Shown piece after piece: positions 59,996-64,000 of a stretch of DNA of 64,000 bases (position 1 is its first letter; the number at the start of each line of letters is the position of its first letter). A program made the translations under genes and the position numbers. The stretch is from Microbacterium sp. MPKO10 (GTDB lineage: Bacteria; Actinomycetota; Actinomycetes; Actinomycetales; Microbacteriaceae). Below the pieces are notes generated by a model. It had not been told where the DNA came from, ran no database searches, and was given only the letters and a program-made list of their open reading frames with translations. Location: NCBI RefSeq assembly GCF_026107415.2, contig NZ_JAPCHX010000001.1, positions 620,001-684,000 on the forward strand, given 5' to 3'.

Positions 59996-60319
59996 ATGGC
60001 AGCAGATCGACGCGTCGCCGAGTTCTACCGTGATCAGCTCGCCGAGTTGGGCGACATCACAATCTCGCGCTTGTTCGGCGGCTGGGGACTGCGAGTGCAC
60101 GGCGAGTTTCTCGGGGCCATTCTCGACGATGTCTTCTACTTGAAGGTCGAGCCGTTCGCGTACGACGCTATGCGCGCCGAGGGCGGTCACCCATTCACAT
60201 ATACACGTCCGAGCGGCAAGCGCATCACGATCGAGAAGTGGTGCTCAGTGCCTGACGATTACCTCGACAACGCCGAGTCACTAACCGAGTTCGTGCGTGG
60301 CATGACCGGCATTCTCTGA
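59996..60319 (+). CDS. TfoX/Sxy N-terminal-domain protein
   Basis: The 107-residue single-domain protein matches the TfoX N-terminal domain: RVAEFYRDQLAELGDITISRLFGGWGLRVHGEFLGAILDDVFYLKV. TfoX/Sxy is a competence co-regulator in gamma-proteobacteria; the short actinobacterial forms have unknown function. It is divergent from mshA, 92 bp apart. Confidence 0.85.
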   Translation: MAADRRVAEFYRDQLAELGDITISRLFGGWGLRVHGEFLGAILDDVFYLKVEPFAYDAMRAEGGHPFTYTRPSGKRITIEKWCSVPDDYLDNAESLTEFVRGMTGIL

Positions 60320-60330
60320 GGCATAAGTGA

Positions 60331-61542
60331 TCAGCCCAGGCCGAACGTGGCGTCGAGCGCAGCATCCAGATCGGCGATGATGTCTGCCGGGTCTTCGAGC
60401 CCCACCGAGAACCTCAGGTGTCCGTACCGCTTGAACTCGTCAGGATAGTGCTGCACGCGCGGGCCACTGGTTCCCACATGGACGATGAGCGACTCGTCGT
60501 GGCCGAGCGAAACAGCCGACGTGATCAGCCGCAGGTTCGCGACGAAACGGTTCTGCGTATCGGGGTCGCCGTCGACGGCGAACGCCATCACCGCGCCATA
60601 GCCACGGCCGCCGAACTGCCGCGCCGCCACGTCATGCTGCGGGTGCGAGTCGAGCCCCGGATACGCCACGTACGCAACGCGCGGGTCGGCGTCGAGGTGC
60701 GCCGCGATCTGCTCGGCGCTCGCGAGATGCTGCCGCAGCCGCAACGGCAGCGTGACGGATCCGCGCATGATGAGCCACGCGTTGAACGGCGAGATCGTGC
60801 CGCCGACATCGACCATGGCTTCCGCCTTGATCTTCCCGACGAGGTCAGCACTGCCGATGACCGCACCGCCCATCGCATCACCGTGCCCATTGATGTACTT
60901 CGTGAGCGAGTGCACAACCAGGTCGGCGCCATCGGCAAGCGGACGGTAGAACGGAGGCGGCGTGAACGTCGAGTCGACGGTGAGCAGCGCGCCCGCCTTG
61001 TGCGCGAGAGCGGCCACGGCGGCGATGTCGGTGACCTTCGTTGTCGGGTTGCCGATGGCCTCGACGTGCACGAGCTTCGTGTTGGGGCGTATTGCTGCGG
61101 CGACAGCATCCGGGTCGCTTGTGTCGGCAAACGTCGCCTCAATGCCGTATTTCACGGGCAGCAGATCGGTGAAGAGCTTCCAGATCGCCTCATACGTCAC
61201 GTCGCCGACGACGACATGGTCGCCGCTCTTCAGGTGCGTGAAGAACACAGCGTGCAGGGCGGCAACGCCAGAGGCCAGCACGACGGCATCCTCGCCGCCT
61301 TCGAGGACAGCAAGCTTCGACTGCAGGGCCTCTTGATTCGTGCCCGTGTTGCGCGTGTACGTCTTGGTGTCGGTGTTCGACCAACTGAGGCTCGAGGGGT
61401 CATCGGGCAGCGCGTACGAGTTCGCCATGACGATCGGCGTGCGAATCGCGCCCGACCCGGCGTCGATGGCGTTGCCGGCATGCACCGCCTGCGTCAAGAA
61501 TTGCAGTGTCGAGGGGTCGTGGGCATCGGGTCGCGGCGTCAT
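60331..61542 (-). CDS. PLP-dependent trans-sulfuration enzyme (cystathionine gamma-synthase/lyase family)
   Basis: The 403-residue fold-type I enzyme has TYTRNTGTNQEALQSKLAVLEGGEDAVVLASGVAA, the cofactor-stacking region DVTYEAIWKLF, and the PLP lysine in VVHSLTKYINGHGD. The C-terminal SLGHDESLIVHVGTSG fits the family. Whether it acts as cystathionine gamma-synthase, gamma-lyase or methionine gamma-lyase cannot be decided from sequence alone. It would work in cysteine/methionine metabolism, possibly linked to thiol supply for mycothiol. Confidence 0.9.
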   Translation of the reverse strand: MTPRPDAHDPSTLQFLTQAVHAGNAIDAGSGAIRTPIVMANSYALPDDPSSLSWSNTDTKTYTRNTGTNQEALQSKLAVLEGGEDAVVLASGVAALHAVFFTHLKSGDHVVVGDVTYEAIWKLFTDLLPVKYGIEATFADTSDPDAVAAAIRPNTKLVHVEAIGNPTTKVTDIAAVAALAHKAGALLTVDSTFTPPPFYRPLADGADLVVHSLTKYINGHGDAMGGAVIGSADLVGKIKAEAMVDVGGTISPFNAWLIMRGSVTLPLRLRQHLASAEQIAAHLDADPRVAYVAYPGLDSHPQHDVAARQFGGRGYGAVMAFAVDGDPDTQNRFVANLRLITSAVSLGHDESLIVHVGTSGPRVQHYPDEFKRYGHLRFSVGLEDPADIIADLDAALDATFGLG

Positions 61543-61607
61543 ACTCCAACGCTACGGCCGGCGCGGGAATGCGCGGTAAGTATTACAGAGAATGGATGCT
61601 GTCAGCG

Positions 61608-61669
61608 CGTTCAGGTGTCACAAAGTGCGCATAACGGCCCCCGGAAACGCCGTTTTTGCCACCTGAACG
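61608..61669 (-). terminator. Nested hairpin after pspC-like gene
   Basis: CGTTCAGGTG (61608-61617) pairs with CACCTGAACG (61660-61669), and inside it AACGGC (61633-61638) pairs with GCCGTT (61649-61654). It lies 14 bp past the PspC-domain stop codon. Confidence 0.65.
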
Positions 61670-61682
61670 GGTTCGCGCGGCC

Positions 61683-61865
61683 TCAGCGCTCGTTCGGCAC
61701 CACGATCCACAGCACGATGTAGATGATGAACTGCGGCCCCGGAATCAGGCAGCTGAGGATGGCGAGGAACCGCACGACGTTCGGGCTCATGTTGAAGCGC
61801 AGTGCGAGCGCGGCGCAGACACCAGCGATGACGCGGCCACGGCGAGGTCTGTATAGCGAGTTCAT
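61683..61865 (-). CDS. PspC-domain membrane protein
   Basis: The 60-residue protein is essentially one PspC domain: YRPRRGRVIAGVCAALALRFNMSPNVVRFLAILSCLIPGPQFIIYIVLWIVVPNE. PspC domains act in envelope-stress sensing; this stand-alone form probably is a small inner-membrane protein. No pspA neighbour. Confidence 0.9.
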   Translation of the reverse strand: MNSLYRPRRGRVIAGVCAALALRFNMSPNVVRFLAILSCLIPGPQFIIYIVLWIVVPNER

Positions 61866-62021
61866 GCTTCCATGGTGCGCCAGAACCCACGCCCTGTCAC
61901 CCGATTTGACCCGGAATCAACCCTGAGAGGGAGCATGTTGCTACTGGAGTAGCACCCAGGTCGTTACTCGAGGAACGGGAAGCTTCACCGCCGACCACGT
62001 CGTTTCGGGCGCAACTGCTTC

Positions 62022-62477
62022 TTACGGAAGCACGAGAATGACAGCAGCAATCCCGCAGAGCACTCCCGCAGCCGCCAGCCACCAGGTCGTCGCATTTAAG
62101 AGGCGCACGACCGGAATCTTCTGGGCAACATCTCCATTCACCCCGGTGGGGACGGGAAACAAAATGGCATCCCATTCCACCCGCAGATTTTTCAACTGCC
62201 TCGCCGAGAACGGCTGAGTTGCCGCGAATGCGCCGTCTGACACCAGTCGATGCAGCTGGCGCCGATACCACCAGACCGTGCCGTACATCTCCAGAAAATA
62301 GCAGCCGAGCAAGGCAAACCACACTCCAACTGGAATCATCACCGCCTCACCCAGCTGAGTTGCCAGCCAGAGCCCCGCGCCGACAAGTGCGAGAGCGAAC
62401 GGAAGCCAGCAGGCGAAGAAGATCACATTCGCTTGCAAGGTCTGCCGCCGATAGTAGGCCAATGCAGACGCAGTCAT
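62022..62477 (-). CDS. Three-TM membrane protein, unknown
   Basis: The 151-residue protein has hydrophobic helices at about 17-42, 47-70 and 130-150 with a cytoplasmic loop between the second and third. The aromatic YGTVWWYRRQLHRLV segment follows helix 2. No recognised family or operon partner. Confidence 0.65.
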   Translation of the reverse strand: MTASALAYYRRQTLQANVIFFACWLPFALALVGAGLWLATQLGEAVMIPVGVWFALLGCYFLEMYGTVWWYRRQLHRLVSDGAFAATQPFSARQLKNLRVEWDAILFPVPTGVNGDVAQKIPVVRLLNATTWWLAAAGVLCGIAAVILVLP

Positions 62478-62723
62478 TGTTCAAGTCTGACGTACTCGAC
62501 AAATCTCATTGACGTCCTTCACGCACGTGCCGCCGAAATATTCGCCATGCAGCAGGCTGACGGGGCTATTCTGACAACAGGTTCACGAGATGCAGCTTTC
62601 GGTACCTGGCCGGCTGCACGGCAACCCTGTCCATCGACCGGGGTGCCCCAGGGGAAGAACCGGCGTCGTGCGAGGGCTCGGCGCAAGTCGATGGAGGCAC
62701 GTGCCTCCGGGAAGGCAGGCATC

Positions 62724-63248
62724 ATGCACACTCAAGCTCCGATTCGCGCGGCGTCCCCCGCGCCCACGGCCCACCCGCGGGTCGAGCCCCGGCAGCCGCA
62801 TCGTGGGGCGACAGCGCCGCTGCGCATTGTGGTGCTCGACGGGCTCCCCCGCACCGAGGTCTTCGACGTTGCCGAAGCCCCGCGTGAGATCCCGGTCAGC
62901 GAGCAGCATGTGTGGGCGGCGGCGTTCGCCACGTTCTCGCCGCGCGTCGTCGGCATCTTCGAGCAGCGCGCCCTCGAGCAGTGCCTACGCGCGGGCGCGC
63001 CCCTGCCCAGCTGGATGCAGAACGACATCGTCGCGTGGGCGGATGCTGGGTTCACACCGTCGCGTTACCGCGACCTCGTCGCCGCGCTCGGTGAGCTGGA
63101 ACAGCATCCGTCTCACCCGGCGCACCACGACGACGTTGCTCCCCACCAGCGGCTGCGCGCCGCGCACTGGGCCGAGTGGGCGCGGCTCGTCGCGAACGGC
63201 GCTGATCCGCAGATCGAGGCGATCGTCGTGCTCGATAGTCTTCGCTGA
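62724..63248 (+). CDS. Hypothetical protein, conserved-looking
   Basis: The 174-residue soluble protein has a disordered Pro/Ala-rich first 30 residues, then a compact alpha/beta region (LRIVVLDGLPRTEVFDV) and helices (AAFATFSPRVVGIFEQRALEQCLRAG). I see no known family. I start at ATG 62724; the longer frame from 62250 overlaps the membrane gene on the other strand. Its stop is spanned by a short tail duplication. Confidence 0.6.
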   Translation: MHTQAPIRAASPAPTAHPRVEPRQPHRGATAPLRIVVLDGLPRTEVFDVAEAPREIPVSEQHVWAAAFATFSPRVVGIFEQRALEQCLRAGAPLPSWMQNDIVAWADAGFTPSRYRDLVAALGELEQHPSHPAHHDDVAPHQRLRAAHWAEWARLVANGADPQIEAIVVLDSLR

Positions 63249-63267
63249 GCCGCACTTCTGAGCCGCA
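63240..63267 (+). repeat. Tail duplication across the stop of the 62724 gene
   Basis: CTTCGCTGAGCCGCA (63240-63254, with the TGA stop) recurs as CTTCTGAGCCGCA (63255-63267), a 2-bp-shorter copy that also contains TGA. Confidence 0.7.
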
Positions 63268-63337
63268 CCGGGGCAACACGCGCTCCGGCTGAACCGTGTG
63301 GGCCCCGCCCGGGTCGCACCCGGCGAAACCGAGCACC

Positions 63338-63460
63338 GGCGATCCACATCAGGCCGGGCCGCACCCCGACGCCCATGTAGATCGCACCGCACACCGGTCG
63401 GCGATCCACATCTGGCCGGGCCGCACCCCAGCGAGTCAGGTCTCGTCGGACCGCACCCCA
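63338..63460. repeat. 62-bp direct repeat with partial third copy
   Basis: GGCGATCCACATC.GGCCGGG followed by CCGCACCCC occurs from 63338 and again from 63400, with a shorter GGACCGCACCCCAGC at about 63448. It fills the gap after the 62724 gene; no gene is seen in 63249-63674. Confidence 0.7.
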
Positions 63461-63533
63461 GCAAGCCGCGCTTCCGTGACGCACACGCCGGATCCGCCCC
63501 GCCTCGCCCTGCCCTGCCGCATCATGCCCGCCC

Positions 63534-63595
63534 AGCGCCACGAATTGTGTGGTGGCGTCTCATATATGCGTCGCCACCACACAATTTGTGGCGCT
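63534..63595. repeat. Long palindrome, 24-bp stem
   Basis: AGCGCCACGAATTGTGTGG... (63534-63557) pairs with 63572-63595 at 23 of 24 positions; the single exception would be a G-U wobble in RNA. The 14-nt loop contains CATATATG. It shares GCGCCAC with family III but is otherwise distinct. Confidence 0.88.
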
Positions 63596-63674
63596 CAGCC
63601 GACCGGGCGCCCGCACCCTCGACGCACACGCGACCACCGGCGGTCGTTCAGCAAACCGGCTCTACGCTGACGGC

Positions 63675-64000
63675 ATGGCACGGCGTCCCGACCTCACTTC
63701 GCTCGAGCGGCGCATCGATGACGCGGCGAACCGCCTTCTGGAGCGCGCTTCCGACAACCGGCTGTGGGGCGCACTCGTCGAGTTTCTGGTGTTCGGCGCG
63801 AAGCAGGCGTGGGCGTGCATCTTCGGCGGGCTGCTGCTCGCGGTGATCCTCGTGGCCCGCGTGGCGTATCCCGATGACGCGTGGCTCGCCCGCAATGACG
63901 CCCTCACAATTGCCGCAATCGTGATCCAGATTGCGATGGTCTGGTCGGGCCTCGAAACGTGGCGCGAACTGCGCGTCATCGTCCTCTTCCACGTCGTCGG
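63675..64000 (+). CDS. DUF817-family membrane protein, 3' end outside window
   Basis: The visible 108 residues begin MARRPDLTSLERRIDD and contain the DUF817-like segment FLVFGAKQAWACIFGGLLLAVILVA, followed by a second helix (IAAIVIQIAMVW). DUF817 proteins are multi-helix membrane proteins of unknown function. The gene runs off the right edge of the window. Confidence 0.75.
   Translation, partial: MARRPDLTSLERRIDDAANRLLERASDNRLWGALVEFLVFGAKQAWACIFGGLLLAVILVARVAYPDDAWLARNDALTIAAIVIQIAMVWSGLETWRELRVIVLFHVV

Overview
The window is a gene-dense, high-GC stretch of an actinobacterial chromosome. I place it in or near the family Microbacteriaceae by inference: GC-rich codon use, a mycothiol gene pair (mshA-mshB), a DtxR/IdeR-type iron box and many TetR/MarR-flanked oxidoreductases. 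There are no tRNA or rRNA genes, prophage genes, transposases or CRISPR arrays. About 58 protein-coding genes are supported, one of them broken by an in-frame stop; the first and last genes are cut by the window edges.

Layout. 1-14.7 kb is accessory metabolism: SDR, azoreductase, quinone-oxidoreductase and hydrolase genes, mostly paired with a TetR, HxlR, XRE or AraC regulator and often with a visible palindromic operator; housekeeping ilvD and a long-form gapB-like gene sit among them, followed by a GyrI-like pseudogene. 15.0-18.4 kb is a complete ectoine/hydroxyectoine operon (ectABCD, minus strand). 18.8-25.5 kb has two MFS transporters, a DinB-like protein and a two-gene ABC exporter. 25.7-27.7 kb is an ECF42-type sigma factor with its YCII partner and a matching promoter. 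29.2-32.8 kb is the trifunctional-length putA. 33.6-37.7 kb is a siderophore uptake operon (ATPase, binding lipoprotein, fused double permease) under a DtxR box. 39-46 kb has a DHA2 exporter with divergent TetR and operator, a siderophore-interacting flavoprotein, a MarR/oxidoreductase pair, a proline-iminopeptidase-like hydrolase and a zinc alcohol dehydrogenase. 46.7-50 kb is a tricorn-like protease. 50.2-54.9 kb has an ArsR/SRPBCC pair, a VapBC toxin-antitoxin pair with operator, a DUF4190-like membrane protein and an aconitase. 55.2-64 kb has a CAAX-type membrane protease, a second DUF4190-like protein, mshA-mshB, a TfoX-domain protein, a PLP trans-sulfuration enzyme, PspC and a DUF817 gene.

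The most unusual content is between the genes. At least eleven intergenic regions carry very long, nearly perfect inverted repeats (stems of 14-26 bp). Several form sequence families (three, two, two and two copies), and within two families both arms have changed together so that pairing is kept. Many gene 3' ends also carry tandem or dispersed copies of the gene's own tail that span the stop codon: 21 bp after the first SDR, 42 bp x4 after an MFS gene, 19 bp x6 after mshB, short pairs after aconitase, an alcohol dehydrogenase and a hypothetical gene, a 64-bp copy of the fhuB tail, and about 285 bp of the sigma-factor/putA junction repeated 1.3 kb apart around an inserted membrane-protein gene. 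I regard this tail-duplication plus palindrome architecture as the most promising undescribed feature. I know of no established name for it, and its function, if any, is unknown.
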